Source: Metallyticus violacea (lineage: Eukaryota; Arthropoda; Insecta; Mantodea; Metallyticidae). Taken from it: DNA of 64,000 nucleotides. The DNA lies in the NCBI GenBank assembly GCA_030762175.1, contig CM060846.1, positions 186,426,041-186,490,040 of the forward strand, read 5' to 3'. The number at the start of each line of letters is the position of its first letter. The stretch's first letter is position 1. Shown here in pieces: positions 39,421 to 52,599 of the stretch. Made by a program: the position numbers and the translations under genes. The notes beneath the pieces were generated by a model that saw only the letters and a list, made by a program, of their open reading frames with translations, was not told where the DNA came from and ran no database searches.

Positions 39421-42400
39421 ACCCTAATGGCTTTTTGTCCATCAAAAAATGCAACAGAGAAATTATAAAAAATGTGCTTAAAAATGAATTCAGATAGTTA
39501 AAAAGCACATTCTAAGAATTATTTCATCATTTTGCTTATAATACTGAAACATAGGTATCATGTAATGATGACAGATATCCTACTTTTGAGTTCACCCCCC
39601 CATTAAATGAATAATTTATTTTGATAAGGTCACATGTACACAACAAATGACAGAATTCACAAAAATTATTTAATCCACAAAATTAAAACCTATTACCATT
39701 TTTGCATTTGTAGTCCAAATGGAATTGTAAGAAATGAGATATGGTGGTTTAGTGGTGTTCTGTATTTTTGTGTGTTTAGAATGTATGAGTAATTTATTTT
39801 AAAAAGGTGATGTAGAGAAAAATAAATTTTACAGAAGTCGTGAAAACTATTTATTAGAACAAATTCAATTAATCTTACTTGATTTGCTATTATAGTATAA
39901 AAATATAATTGTTGGTAATGAGATACAAATATTTCATGCTGTTTTATATCTTTGTGTGTTTAGAGTAAAAATTCTTAAAATTTATGCAAGTTAAGCTTTT
40001 CAACAAATTTAACAAACATTTTATAATTGTAAATACATGGCAAAATTGTAGAAAGTAGGATTTCATGGCCTCAATTTTGTGGTCTGATTCTTCCAGGCTG
40101 TAGGGCCATGGTATAGTAGGATTTTTCTCCATCATGTTAATCACAGATGTTTAATCCAGGACTGCAGTGGACATCATCAGTAGTTTGGTCGTCAAAATCT
40201 TCTTGAAGATGGGACACTGACTAACTCGTTACTGGAACGAACAGTGTTATATATGGTAGGAGTGTCTGTGGCTCTGAACTCTAACTGGTTTTCTTCTAAA
40301 AGGGATTTGATCTAGCCTGATGCTCCTAAACATGGCCAATAAAGTATTGGTTGCTAATTTTGGTAATAAACCATTTCAAAATGTGAAATATTACCTTCAC
40401 TAGAAATCTGAATTTACACATGTTAACCGAAAACTGCAGATTAGAATATTTGTTAACATGAAAGTTGGGCACATAAGTAATGTCTGCTATATTAACCAGT
40501 GAACCAAGAAGGTATCAATACTTGCAATGCACATTTCATAATAACATATTATAGTATGTGTGGCATCCTGATTTATATTGCAACATATTACAATATATAA
40601 AGGTGACCTTAACAGCAAAATAATGCAAATTCAACCCCTATTTGTTTTCCAAAATATGAATGTATGCTGACATGTATGAAACGTTGGTAAAATAACACAA
40701 CAGTGATATAATCAAAGGAAATTATGTGTATGAAAACTATATGTATCAGGTAACTTGAAAACGGGTACATCACTGCCCCATGGCTCCAGTGAAACTTCAA
40801 TGTCTGATATTCAAGTAGTTGGCTTTAAAAACCTCTAAAAATATCATATATAATTTTTTACTCCAGTACTAAAGTCACTCAAATCATAGCACTAACCGTG
40901 TTTGAATAGTCATATATTGCTTACATCTTTTGGCACATTCATTAAAACTGTGAAATGCAATGATGTAGCTGTGGAGGGAGGAAAAGTAGAAAATTATTAT
41001 TGAATCTTTTACAGGATCTGAACCTTGCAATTTTCAAGAGCTGTTATCTGTTTTATTCTGTGAACACCTACAGCATGCAAGGATCCAATGCTGTGACCAA
41101 CATGAATGGCCCAGCTCATTAAGGTACAAAATATTCAAGTGGGAGTTTTTAGGATAAGATTTATAGCAGAATCATTCTCCCCATCTTAGTTTTTCCAGGT
41201 ATCCCTCAGTTCTGATCAATTCATATACAGGGGCATAGTGCTAAACTTAAGGTTGCAATGCTTCCTTTGCAAATAACATTTATTTCCTGATGTACTATTT
41301 CATTTAATGTTTCACCAATGTTCACTATTACTAATGCCTCTGTAGTGAAATTGATATTAAACTCTATTATAGATAAATGTATAACTTATAATGTTGTTAA
41401 GGTAAAAAGTACAGTTTTAATGTAACGATTGCCAAATTGTTTTCATTTGGTTCCAAATTTGAATGCTGACAGTCAGATGAATTTTCTTGTTCTGTTTTTG
41501 TTTACCAAGTGGTTGGGCAGCTATTTGAAGTACCATGGTTCATGTACCATTTTAATTTAGATTTTCTCAAAATGGAAAAATGACTAAAATAATTTCAAAT
41601 TTTTAATAAATAGAATATGTATATGAGGTTTTTTATTTATCTCATTCATATACTGCATGCTCCATTACTGTAATAATTAATAATACTGTATGTATTGCTT
41701 TCAATTCATTGTTATATGTTATCCTTAATATTGTTTCTTTACATAGTTAGATCTTATATTAATCTAATCACCATATTTTGAAGATTGTCAAATTTGGCAC
41801 CATATGTAAATCAAACATTTTACATCAATTACATTGCAATTAATTACATCAACATTCTTAGTCCAGTAGACAGTCATTTTATTTACAAAATTGCAAGAGT
41901 TATATTATCAATGCTATGTCATCTGCATAGTTTTGTAAATAAGAGCCTTCTGTAGTCATGACTTGGAGTAAACTACATAACACAGAACTCCAGAAATCCC
42001 TTTGGGCAGCCCCTTGTGGTGATCATTCCTTTTCTTTAGTGTCTTGGGAGCACTTGCTCCTATCATCAGCTGCTGACTGAACTATTTGATTTGGTAGTTG
42101 GATCCAAAAGTGATATTACTGGGGTCTCTGATATTCTGGTAGGAACTTCCTTAGTTCATCCTTGAGTGAGCATCATACTGTTTGAGCAAAGAGTGACAAA
42201 TAAACGGAACTATCTGCTAATTTACCCATAGCATTTGCTGGCTTAAAAGCTAGCTCAAATTTTAAAGTGTTTGTCACAATTGGGATCATCTTGGGGAAAC
42301 ATGTTATTATTTTCATTTTTAAATGTATGTTAGATGTCATATACACCCATATATCATGAGACTTTACACTAGAAATTTACTCCACTTGCATACTGATTGC

Positions 42401-42940
42401 TCAATACATGCGATTCCCAGGTAATTCATAGATTGATATATATATATGCAATGACCCATAAACTGTTCCAGGTCATTTATATCTATGCCATGGAATTTTT
42501 ATTTGTCTTATTTTGCACTTCATAGAGATTAGGTGCAATATGATGGGTTCCAAAAGATTTTGATAAAATAACTTGGCTGAATTACCATAGAAAATGCTTC
42601 TTCTTCTCCTTCAGAGAGCTATCTTATGTGTTATCTGAATGAATATAAAAGTGAATATAAATTTTAGGTCATTAAGAGGAAGCCTGAAAATGCTATTTAA
42701 TTATGAATAAAAGTATTTTTTACCTGTGAAATTTCTAATATGTATATCTTTCTAAGTTGAAATAAGTACTCAGCATCTGCATCACTGTCATAAGGTTAGA
42801 AACATCACTATCCTGAGGAATTTATATTTATACTTTGATCTTCCCTTAAAACACCTTAAATATGTATCTAAAGCTAAAGAAAAATGAATAAAATACATCC
42901 TACACAAATGTATTCAAGATGTTTACACTAACTCCCTTGC
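39420..42940. other. AT-rich non-coding DNA with a SINE 3' half
   Basis: About 41185-41380 is a diverged copy of the 3' half of the SINE at 42945-43225 (CCTCAGT...CTAAACTTA...). Nothing else recognised. Short open frames at 39944-40800 have no domain character. Confidence 0.5.
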
Positions 42941-42944
42941 TTAT

Positions 42945-43225
42945 ACCGCCACGGATAGTTTAGGACATTAAGGCATGGACTCGTGACCGGGAGGTCTGGT
43001 TTCAAATACCGCCAGGACTGTTCTCCCTGACTGAGGTATTTCCAGGTTTTCCTCAGTACTCATAAATGGCAAATGCTGGGGAGGTACCCTAAACTTAGGC
43101 CTGGAATGATTCCTTCCTTAAAAATAGACACCCTTCCCAATATATCATTTCATCTCATATATCATCAGTATTCATCGCCTGTGGTGCCTTGTAGCAAAAA
43201 TGGGCATTAAATACTATTCATTCAA
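42945..43225 (+). mobile_element. tRNA-headed SINE, reference copy of the family in the Polinton terminus
   Basis: The head has GGACATTAAGGCATGGACTC and a B-box-like GGTTTCAAATACC. The body has CCAGGTTTTCCTCAGTACTC and CCCTAAACTTAGGCCTGGAA, and the 3' part has CATCGCCTGTGGTGCC and a CATTAAATACTATTCATTCA tail. Partial copies: 41185-41380 (+), 46985-47170 (-, head side), 25247-25350 (-) and 24710-24770 (-). Confidence 0.7.
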
Positions 43226-43479
43226 CTTGTTTACATAACACTAGGCCATGTTCCAGAAGCACTCCCTTCTACCATTAGGTGTTGACCAACTACTGGAATT
43301 GGTGACTGGATTTCAAGGTACTTCTGTGGTGAGCCTGATGGCTCTAGCAGATACCTGCTGAATTCATGAGGGAGGAAAATCAAAGTTCTATAAGTTTTTG
43401 TTTTTTAACATGAAAACTTATTCTCAATTGGATAGCTCTATTGGGTTGTGAAGTTCTTTTGGCAGCTTAGCATCAGTTT

Positions 43480-44460
43480 TAATTTAATGATATTTTGGTC
43501 CAAAAGTGAGCTGCTACTGCTGATTTATCAATCTGCTTAAAATGAATATTTCTAAAGTGTTCTTTTCTCCAAATTTCTAAATTTCTCTTCCATTTGCTGA
43601 TGTACCGCTGATGACAATCTGCACATTTGATAAAGAACATTTGAGAAATATTCGTTTTAATCAGGTAGATGAATCAGCAGTATCTGCTCACTTTTGGACT
43701 AAAATTCATGAAATTAAAACATACACTAATCTGCTGAAAGAACTAGGGAGAAGGTTTTAATTTTATAAAATAAGAAAAACTTAATGAAATTTGGCATTTC
43801 TCCTATGGATAAACTCAGCAAGACCCTATAAGAAACATTGGATACTGCCACAGAAGCATCTAGGGATCCAGCCACCAATTTGAGTAGTCGGTGAACAGTT
43901 GTTGATGGTGGAAGCCAGTGGTTCCAAAACAAGTCCCATTGCCAAAGTAACCTATAACTGTCTGAGTATTTTCTGGAATTTTTAGTGGCCCACCGATGAT
44001 AAGTTAATTTGCTGTTTATGGTAGTTTCTCTTATAGTTGTCATTGTTGAAAGCTGTTTTAACCACTTCTCTTGTTTGAGTTTCTTGATTTTCTTGCCTAA
44101 TATTTCTTGGTCATGCCCATTGGTTTTTGCTGTTAGTATTATATATGAGTAGTATTCACACTGTATTCAAACATATTCATGGGTATGTTAATGGGTCTGT
44201 GTCCTTAGCTGTTGCAAACTGCATGTTTCTGTGCTGAGAGGATCAAGTCACTTACCTTTATATAATTTTCAGTGTGTGTTTCATATCTGTATATTTCAAA
44301 TTTCAGCTTATGATTATTAAGTTAAAATTGGGATCATGTTGTCTTTTACTGTTTCCAATATGAATTTAATTTCTCTATCTTGCAGGTTTAGCAAATTTCA
44401 AATATTTCTCATTAACAACTGCAAAGACATTTTCCATGTATATGTGCGAGACTTTAAAAA
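43480..44460 (-). mobile_element. Penelope-like element relic
   Basis: On the minus strand, near 44450-44380, an FKVSHIYMENVFAVVNE segment parallels the RT motif segment KVSHRCVDDIFEVVNKK at 63720. Next comes a 105-codon open stretch (44043-43726), and near 43600-43500 a diverged counterpart of the GIY-YIG region at 9550-9700. All are interrupted. Confidence 0.5.
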
Positions 44461-45179
44461 TTAATGGTTGAATGATTTAATTATATGCATTTCTAAATTA
44501 CTAAAATATAAATCAGTCAGAAAAGCTGATAATTGATTTTGCATAACCAAACCCTTTTCTTATTTATTAATTTCCCCATTTAACCTGCAGTAATTCTGAC
44601 TGATACAGTCTTCGGTTAATTCAAAGTGCTCTTCAATCTCCTTATTGGTTAATTTCAAAGACTGCAAACATTTTCAAATGCATTTTGGGAGTTTGCATTT
44701 TGGTATGCAGGGAAAAAGTGAACTGACATAAAAAAATGCTAGAACATCATTGTTTTGGAGAACCAAATCTTTAATTTTCTCCAGCAGTTCTATGGAATTG
44801 CTTGCACTTAATCTATCAAATCTAAGATGATTCCAAAATCTCTGGAGGGCCATTATGCTAGTTGATAAAATGATGTATTTCTATAACTGATTATTGAGGT
44901 CATAATATTTTCTGGCTCATTTATTTTCGCGGGACCATGTGTCCTTGCTATGGTGGTAATATTTTGTTATAATTTTAGTTTCTCCTTGGGTGGTTGTTGA
45001 CCAATGTGTTTATACACTGTATACATTTTTTGAAAGGAGTCACTGGGAATGCAATTCAGAAATATCTCTCCTTTTTAGCAATGAATTTCTTGTCATTAAT
45101 TATTAAACCCATTGATCACCACCTACCGATCTATGCTATATACCACTCCTGATTGTTTAAAAACAACATAATATAAATG

Positions 45180-45770
45180 ATGAAAACAAATGGGTATGAC
45201 AAAGAAACTGTAAAGAAGAAAAGCAAGAAATTCTAAGAAGAGAAGAGGTTAAAACAGGTTACAACATTGATAGCAAGAAAAAACTACCATTCACAGAAAA
45301 TTTACTTATCATTCTTGGGCCAGCAAAAAATTCCAGAAAATACTTAAGAAAGTTATGCATTTCTTTGTCCCCAGTTCACCAATTTGGCCTAAATAATCTG
45401 CTCAATTCCGGTGAAAATTATGTATATCCTTGATGAGAAGAAACCCGAAATCAATAAAATTAATTGCTAGGAATGCAAAAATATACATATTGTCAAAACA
45501 TAAACAAGTATTGGAATTAGGCTGCTAAAACACTGGAGAAATATCAGGTACAATAAGATAGATATACCAGCAGTTTCAAATCATTTTAGGAAGATAAAAA
45601 TGATATAGAAACGGAAATCAAATTATTGAAAATTGTAAATAGACCCTTTGAGTTGGGAATATGGGAAAAGTATTTAATATAAGAAAAATATAAAGACAAC
45701 CTTAGGAACTTTAAGATTATAAAGAAGACAAATTTATCCAAAAATTCATTAAATGTCTATTAGAACAACA
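45180..45770 (+). mobile_element. Penelope-like GIY-YIG endonuclease relic
   Basis: On the plus strand, around 45460-45600, the frame reads ECKNIHIVKT, then SIGIRLLKHWRNIRYNKIDI and PAVSNHF. This is a GIY-YIG second half (C-x-x-C-x-x-x-Y-I-G, R...EH) with stops. An upstream linker (45280-45420) resembles the region before the endonuclease in the 43.5-44.4 kb copy. Confidence 0.55.
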
Positions 45771-46980
45771 CCAAATCCCTCCAACTAACAAATGCAGCAT
45801 TCGACTGACAGCTGATGATGAAGGCAATGGTCTGTGTAACATGTTCTATATAATGCAATGGTAAGTGAAACATATGAGTATTAAATTGACTCACCAGCTA
45901 ATTAAGAATCCCATGTAATATTTGTGAATTTTATGACAATTTATTTTTAAGACAATTTTTCCAAGAATGCAGAATAATCTAACTAGAATATTACAATATT
46001 TATAGCAACACATTTCAAAAATTATAACTTCTCATACTTCTAATCAGCAAAGAAACCTATAATAGCTGATATTCAAAACTATAAAAACCAGTTTTTAATT
46101 AAGCACACTGCATATTACAAATTGAAAAGTTCATCTATTGAAGCTAAAGTGTTATAAAAATTGTTTCCAGTAATTGAAGACACGTGACTATGCATGTCTG
46201 ATAATTCAGGTACAATAAGGAATATTTTGAAATGCTGCTGAGAGCATAAGGTGCAGATAAAATGTTTATGTGCACGTGAAGACCTAGTGGGGAATATGCA
46301 GTGGAGTGAAACAATATTTTAGACAGTGCAGCCAATTGTTATGTTGTTCAATCAATTTGTAAATATGCAGGACAATTGTTTGCTAAATATATATATGTAG
46401 CAGATAATTTTTGGAGAGAAAATCACGAATTTGAGAAATGATACAGTTTTTAAATGCTATATATTCACATACATAAATGAACACTGATGCAAAATATACC
46501 ATCTACAAATACAAAAATCGCATAAAAATCCTGAGTAGTCCTGCACAAGAAAATAAAAATTTAAAGTTCACCGATGTCCACCACAGCTAATAATGATTCC
46601 TTCAAAGATTGCGGTAAAACACCTAATAGTTAAAAGTAGCTCTTTATGTTGACGAATGTCTGTGAAACCTGGACTTGTAACATGGTTAAGTGAGTGAAAC
46701 TGAAATTGTATTTAGTTGTTTTACTGATTATAACATATTATATTTAATTATTTGATTTGCTAACTGTAGCAGTTCAAATTATATTGGATTTTAGAAATAA
46801 AATATTTTCTTTATTCATCCTGTATCAAAGTACTATGTACATCTATGATTTTAGAGGATTAATAAATTGCATGAAATTGAATTAAATTCATCATTGCTAT
46901 TTTAAATTTAATTTCTTTAATATACTGTTTAATGCACAATTTGAATTCTGAGGCATCAAATGCAGTAGTCATTGGTGGTA
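45770..46980. other. AT-rich non-coding DNA
   Basis: Nothing recognised. Confidence 0.5.
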
Positions 46981-46984
46981 CATG

Positions 46985-47170
46985 GAATGAATTGATAATT
47001 TAGGATAATATTTTTTTTGGTCTATGTTTAGGGAACATTCCCAGCATTTGTCATGTGTAAGAACTGAGGAAATCTGGAAAAAATCTAAAGTCAGGAATAA
47101 TGGTCTTTACAAGAGTGGAACACCAGAACTCCTGCTTACTAGTCAATGCCTTAACAACCTGTAACAGTAA
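46985..47170 (-). mobile_element. SINE fragment (head and body)
   Basis: The reverse complement reads TTAAGGCATTGACTAGTAAG...TTTCCTCAGTTCTTACACATG...AAATGCTGGGAATGTTCCC, matching the first two thirds of 42945-43225. Confidence 0.65.
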
Positions 47171-48795
47171 TATAATGCTTGTGCAGCATCTTTAAATTGG
47201 GAGATATTTATAATAGAAGCACTAAAGGGCATTTTTCTTGGGGCCCAAGGCAAAATACTTTTCTCCTGAAATTCTTTATTAGCAAGAAATTTTACACATA
47301 GAGTTGAAACAAATAATCCAGTCTTTAGGGGCAAAAATTTTTTATAATACTTACCTTGCAAAATAGCTCACCTTCATCTCTTCACCATGTTTAATGCCAA
47401 TCTGCTTACAGTGCATTGTAGCAGACATTATTAATAAATCCAAGAGCAAAGTAAGTGCCAAAAATATTACATCTATTTGTAGACCATATAATTAGCAAAA
47501 ACTGTTAAAAATTTCATGGCAACACTTTTAAAGATAATTGTTGATCTATTTAAAATGCACAGGTTTCAGTCCTTACCTCAATTTGCTATACAATAGATGT
47601 TGGTAATGTTGCACATTTTCTCAAAGGCAATGGAATGTGGAGTGTAGGCCCCCACACTCTTATGCATTGAATACCCCTTTTAAAATTTCAGGGGTAATGA
47701 GAGAAGCCCTAGATGTGTTCAACCATAACATTCTACCTATGTATACCTGGAACATTAATCACACTATAACCATAAGCTAAAACCAAATTTATGAGATAAC
47801 ATGATATCCATAAGTCATACTCAAAACTTCACTTCAACATGAAGATGTAAACCCACATACAAGTAAATCTCTTGGACATATGAGGTATTTGGATCTGCAT
47901 ATCATAATAGGCATATCTTTCCAGCACCAAATTTACTGCAGTTAACACTTTTCTTACTAAATATTTCTCCCATTGAGAATGTTTCCCTTTAAAAGTGAAA
48001 TAATAAGATTTCATCTTTTTGTTTCAGGAAAATCATGAATCAGAATACAAAACAGATACAATGACCATAGGTAGGATGAATTTCTAATTGCAGTACAACC
48101 CCTAAACCATGAGAGTGGGGCTAAATTAAGAAAAGTGTTTTTCGGTTAAGCTTTGAACACCAAAATTTCACTTACCTTAAATGGAAATTATATTATGATA
48201 AAAATATATTCACTTCATACAAAATGGAATTAAATTCATTAAATGTACATTTACAAAATGAATTTGAATAAGTTATGTCCTAGAAATATTGTACTTACAA
48301 AGTTATTGACAAAGGAGTGGTGATATATCCTAATTTTTTTGAATTTTTCTTTTGCTGTCAAATATGTTTAGCAATTAAAGTGGAGTTTAGTTTAAAAAAT
48401 GAATACCTAAGTTTAGAATCAGTCATGTCCTATTTTGTTCTGAATTTTTCTTTTGCTGTTAAATATCTCTAGCAATTAATTAGCAAAAAAATTGTTGCTA
48501 AGAATGCTTGTGAAGAGTCACCACCACCACTACCACCACTGCCACCATGGTGGTTAAAACTGTTGTTTGTTTCTTAGCATGTTTTGTTTACCACTAAGTC
48601 TGGGATCTCAAATTTATTCAATATATTTTATATGCCATTGGACATACAGCCAAATGCCATATCATATGAAAACATATTAATAACCCTCTGAATATCTCTG
48701 CTATGTATAATATGTACAGTATGTTTAAACTTGTTCACCAGACATAATGTATGAAGTCTATGCTCAAGGATGGCTTCAATGTAAAGGGGAAATGG
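47170..48795. other. AT-rich non-coding DNA with a short duplication
   Basis: 48320-48385 and 48420-48480 are similar (GAATTTTTCTTTTGCTGT...). A short CCACCA run lies at 48519-48547. No gene recognised. Confidence 0.5.
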
Positions 48796-49615
48796 TAAAA
48801 ATGCTTACTGGTATGACATTAATTCTGCAAGCATATATAGTTTGTACATCCATCTCCAATGACCTTTTATATTCTGAACAATTTATTTACAAAAATTGAG
48901 AAGCAGTGTAGATGAAAAAAGAATCCATTCTGCAACTGACTTGCTAGACAAAAATAAGAAAAGTATTCTTTCCCCTTTCAATTCTTAAATCCTTCAAAAT
49001 ACTCACCAAAAATGAATCTATTCCCTGGAATCTTGTTATTATGATGTACTCATAATGTTAAATATTAATTCTAATTCCTTTTCACTGTTTTGTTAAGATA
49101 TGACAATAATCGATAAATTTTGGAGCTCTTTATTGGGTAGCTAGGAAAAAGTTAATATCATCAACCCTAATGGCCATTAGCCTCCAACTTAAAAATCAAG
49201 ACATAGCAATCCTAAGATTACAGATGAAGTCAATGTCAAGGATAGGAGGAAAAAATGCTTAGTGGTAATAGTCTGAAATTCAGTGGAATTAATCCTATAA
49301 ACAAATACATTTTGCACAGCCATATGCATGGCCTTTTATAATCTTTCAAATTTATTTCCAGAAATATTTGAGAAGCAGTGGGGATGAAACAAATGAACCC
49401 ATTCTGCTCAAAATTAAGCAAAATGTCTTCTTCTTTCAATCTTCAAATCCTTTAAAATCCCCACTGAGAAGTAGTTTATTCCTTGGAATCTTGCTAATGT
49501 GTTTCGCTTTTAATGTAAAGCTAAATTGGTTTATTGTTTTGTTAAGAGATGATAATTGTTGGCAAAATTTGGGAACTCTTTATTGCAAAGCTAGGCCAAA
49601 AATTATAAATTTAAC
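48795..49615. repeat. Tandem duplication, unit about 440 bp
   Basis: 48795-49165 and 49236-49610 align along their length (GAGAAGCAGTG, CTTCAAATCCTTTAAAAT, TTTTGTTAAGA.ATGA, GAACTCTTTATTG). Diverged, no coding frame held in common. Confidence 0.65.
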
Positions 49616-50465
49616 CAACTGACCAATGGACCAACTGACCAGCCAAACAACCAAGTAAATGTGCTAAATTTGTTTGGAACAGCTTTTGTTTTAACTGAAT
49701 TGTAATTAATTATTTATATTGTGTTTATGAAACTATTAACACTAGACTGGTATTAGATCCTATTAGAATAAGTTAAAATATTCACACTAACTTCATTTTA
49801 CACACTAACTATAAGGGACACTAGTATAAACATATTTAATAGTTTCTGATTGGATGTATTTTAACTAGAAAGTTTAATAGAAACTTGCACTTTGAAGCTA
49901 TTCATATAATTAAAATCATAGTATGTTTGAGTTGAACTACACACTCTTATTACTCCATTTAACAAGTAAGTGGAGCAAAAAGAGTGTATAGTACAAGTCA
50001 ACATACAATCATCTTAAATATGGGATGTATTTTGTTGTTGGTTGCTTTATTTGTTCTTGGCATTTGGCACACTATAGATAATTTCATGAATGCTCAATTT
50101 TTCAAGGAACCTAAATGAGCAGCTACAAACTTATGAAGAATAGAAGCTGAATTCCTTTTTCTTTAGGATGAAATTCTCCATCAGTTCTCTTTTTATTTTT
50201 CCAATCTTCCACATATTGTCATTGTTATCTTTCCCAGTATATGAACAATTTCAACAGACAAATATCAGTTGCCTGTCATTACATAATGATGGGTGCCTGA
50301 TACTGGTAACATTAATTTGATGCATTCTTCGATTGCTATTCAGAACCTTTTGTCTGCAGTATCAAAATGCTGCCATCACAATTCTTACCTGTATAATTAT
50401 ATCCATTCATATAATATCTTTTATTATTTACCAAGCTCTTAATTTTATTTTTTCATATATCTAAT
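49615..50465. other. AT-rich non-coding DNA with a palindrome arm
   Basis: About 49915-50000 carries two facing copies of the palindromic repeat terminus (TTATTACTCCATTTAACA / ACAAGTAAGTGGAGCAAAAAG). Otherwise nothing recognised. Confidence 0.5.
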
Positions 50466-50790
50466 GCTGGACCATCTTTTGGTCTAATGGTCAGTATTAC
50501 TGGCTTCTGTCTGGGAGGTCCCAAGTTCTATCCCTAAAATCTGCTTAGAAGATTTCTAAGTTATGGAGTCAGGGAAATGGTCTACCCAGCATCGTGAGGA
50601 TAACTAGAAATCTGCCTAATATAGAGTGCACATCCAAAAATCCTCGTTACAGTATTGGTATAATGCTGATTGCCTGTTCCCCTAAAACACTGTCCTCTGC
50701 CCATGATGTAATAAGATGACATAGAGGATGCAGTAATCACTGCAGTAAGCCTACAGCCCCTTTCAGGATGTAATGCCAAGAGCAGGAGGA
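50465..50790 (+). mobile_element. tRNA-headed SINE, another family
   Basis: The head TGGTCTAATGGTCAGTATTAC has the tRNA-Asp-like A box, and AGGTCCCAAGTTCTATCCC the B box. The body to about 50780 is unlike the other SINEs here. The acceptor stem does not pair, so it is not a tRNA gene. Confidence 0.55.
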
Positions 50791-51449
50791 AAACATACCA
50801 ATTTTAGTATTTAATTTTAAAATTTACATACTAAAATAAATAAATTTGAAGAATTTTATCTGCATTTTATTTGGAACAACTTGAATACTTCATTCATTAC
50901 ATTCATTCAAACATTTGCCATAACTGTGTGAACCATATGGCAGTTTTTGGTAACTTTATTCAAAATGACTAAACTAGCTGCTGCAGGATCTACAGCCATG
51001 TGTTCAGACCTGTCTTGATGGTGTTGAAATGGGTTTGAATAGACAATGTCAAAGCTTTTCTTGCTCATAGCACATGGGAAGAAATACAATTCCTATACTG
51101 ATTGTTCATAATAGCTATTGTATATTCCTAATTGCATATGAAAATTTTATGTAAAATTATTCTTTGTACATAGACATTAAAATTAAACTTGTGCATGATA
51201 ACTAAAGCATTATGGAAATTGAGAGTAAGTGAATGTTTAGCATATTACTGACAATATTTTCAAAAAATTCTTCTTTTATTAAATGAGGTATTCAGGTGAA
51301 AATAATGGTAACTGACCTTTTGCAGTATTTGGGGAATTGGGTTGTGAATATTTACAAAAATAATTAAGCCTTACTCTAAACTTTATGCAGTCGTTTCTTT
51401 TAATATAAATTGAAATTAATACGTATTAATAAAATATGTATAATAAAGG

Positions 51450-52300
51450 TTTAACTTTTTTTTAATCTACCCATGACAGTTTTATAAACCAATTGGAAGT
51501 ACTTTAAGCAGATAACATTATTTATTTGTATAAATACATATAAAAATATGCAGGGGCCTGTAATTTTAGAAAATGTACAACCAGATGTTTTCACAGTATA
51601 TGGAACATATTTTAAATGACAAAATTCCAAGATTTTAAATAGCCATGCAATATTAGTAACATCTGCACCATTAAATACTTTCATTTTTAAGAATATAGCA
51701 AATATATTAGTTTGGCTTGCTCTGTTCCTATAAATGCTAATCATTGTTACAAACTACTTGTTGACATGCATTAATTTTATTTTTTCAAAGCCCTGAAAAT
51801 GTTCTGGAAGATGATGCATTCTTCCTTATACTTATGAAAACATAATTCTACGATGTAATCCATTATCATATATTTTTTCTGGACACTTTTTCCTTAAGCA
51901 ATGGTATAAATAAGTTGGAAGTTATTTTACATAAGTCCCCACAATGTAAAGTTTTTCATCCCTATACTTTCTCAGATGAATTTGATGTTTTCCTCTCTTA
52001 ACTGTCTCTGGAGTTACACTACATTTCTTTAGTGTTGCTGCAGTGTTTTCAAAATGACTTCTATGATTTTGGAGTCTATGAATACTTAAAAGTGCCAGTT
52101 TAAATACTTTTACCTGCTCCCCATCATAAGCTTGAGCAAAATATCATAATGTATATAGACCTTTAGATGGTGACTTCATTATGTTTTTCCTATATGTATT
52201 CTCTACCAACTTGAGGCAACCAAACAAATATGCATTTTCCAAATTAAAATGTCCCAGTTCCCAAAATTCTGTCAAAATTTTATCTCCATAATGCTTAATA
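51450..52300 (-). pseudogene. Unidentified coding relic, possibly transposase-derived
   Basis: One minus-strand frame stays coding-like for about 280 codons although stops interrupt it about five times: ILTEFWELGHFNLENAYLFG, YDGEQVKVFKLALLSIHRLQ, VTPETVKRGKHQI, then SIYRNRASQTNIFAIFLKMK. The layout recalls arthropod DDE-type transposase-like proteins in which a helical N-terminal module (F-x-x-L) precedes a V-C-K-x-x-F-L-like segment. This is a weak match and I do not name a family. A stretch at 52349-52594 is basic (RGRKRNRRKG) and may be its N-terminal side. Confidence 0.35.
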
Positions 52301-52599
52301 AAATACTAAAACATTTAAGTAGACAGTCTGGTCCAGTATTTACAGATTCTACTTTTCTGCCCTTTGGCCGTTTGCTCTTTTTTTTCCTGAAGACAAGACC
52401 CCATGCCTTTTCACCTGACAAACACTTTGTGTACCCTTGCGTCTGTTTCTTTTCCTTCCTCTAGTGACAGTTCTGGCATTTTCCTCTGTACTTACTGTTT
52501 CCTTACTCTGCTTTAAGCAGTTGTTTTGATAAATGATGGAACATAAGAGAAATTCAACAAACCATCTTCTCCTGAATGCCAACCTAAGCAACAAGGCAT

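Noticed and set aside
48028..48070. A 43-nt exon with TTTTTGTTTCAG acceptor and GTAGG donor
   Set aside because: Too short, weak donor, AT-rich, and such pairs are expected by chance here.
50478..50545. A tRNA-Asp-like gene
   Set aside because: The acceptor stem does not pair and a long body follows; a SINE head is the better reading.
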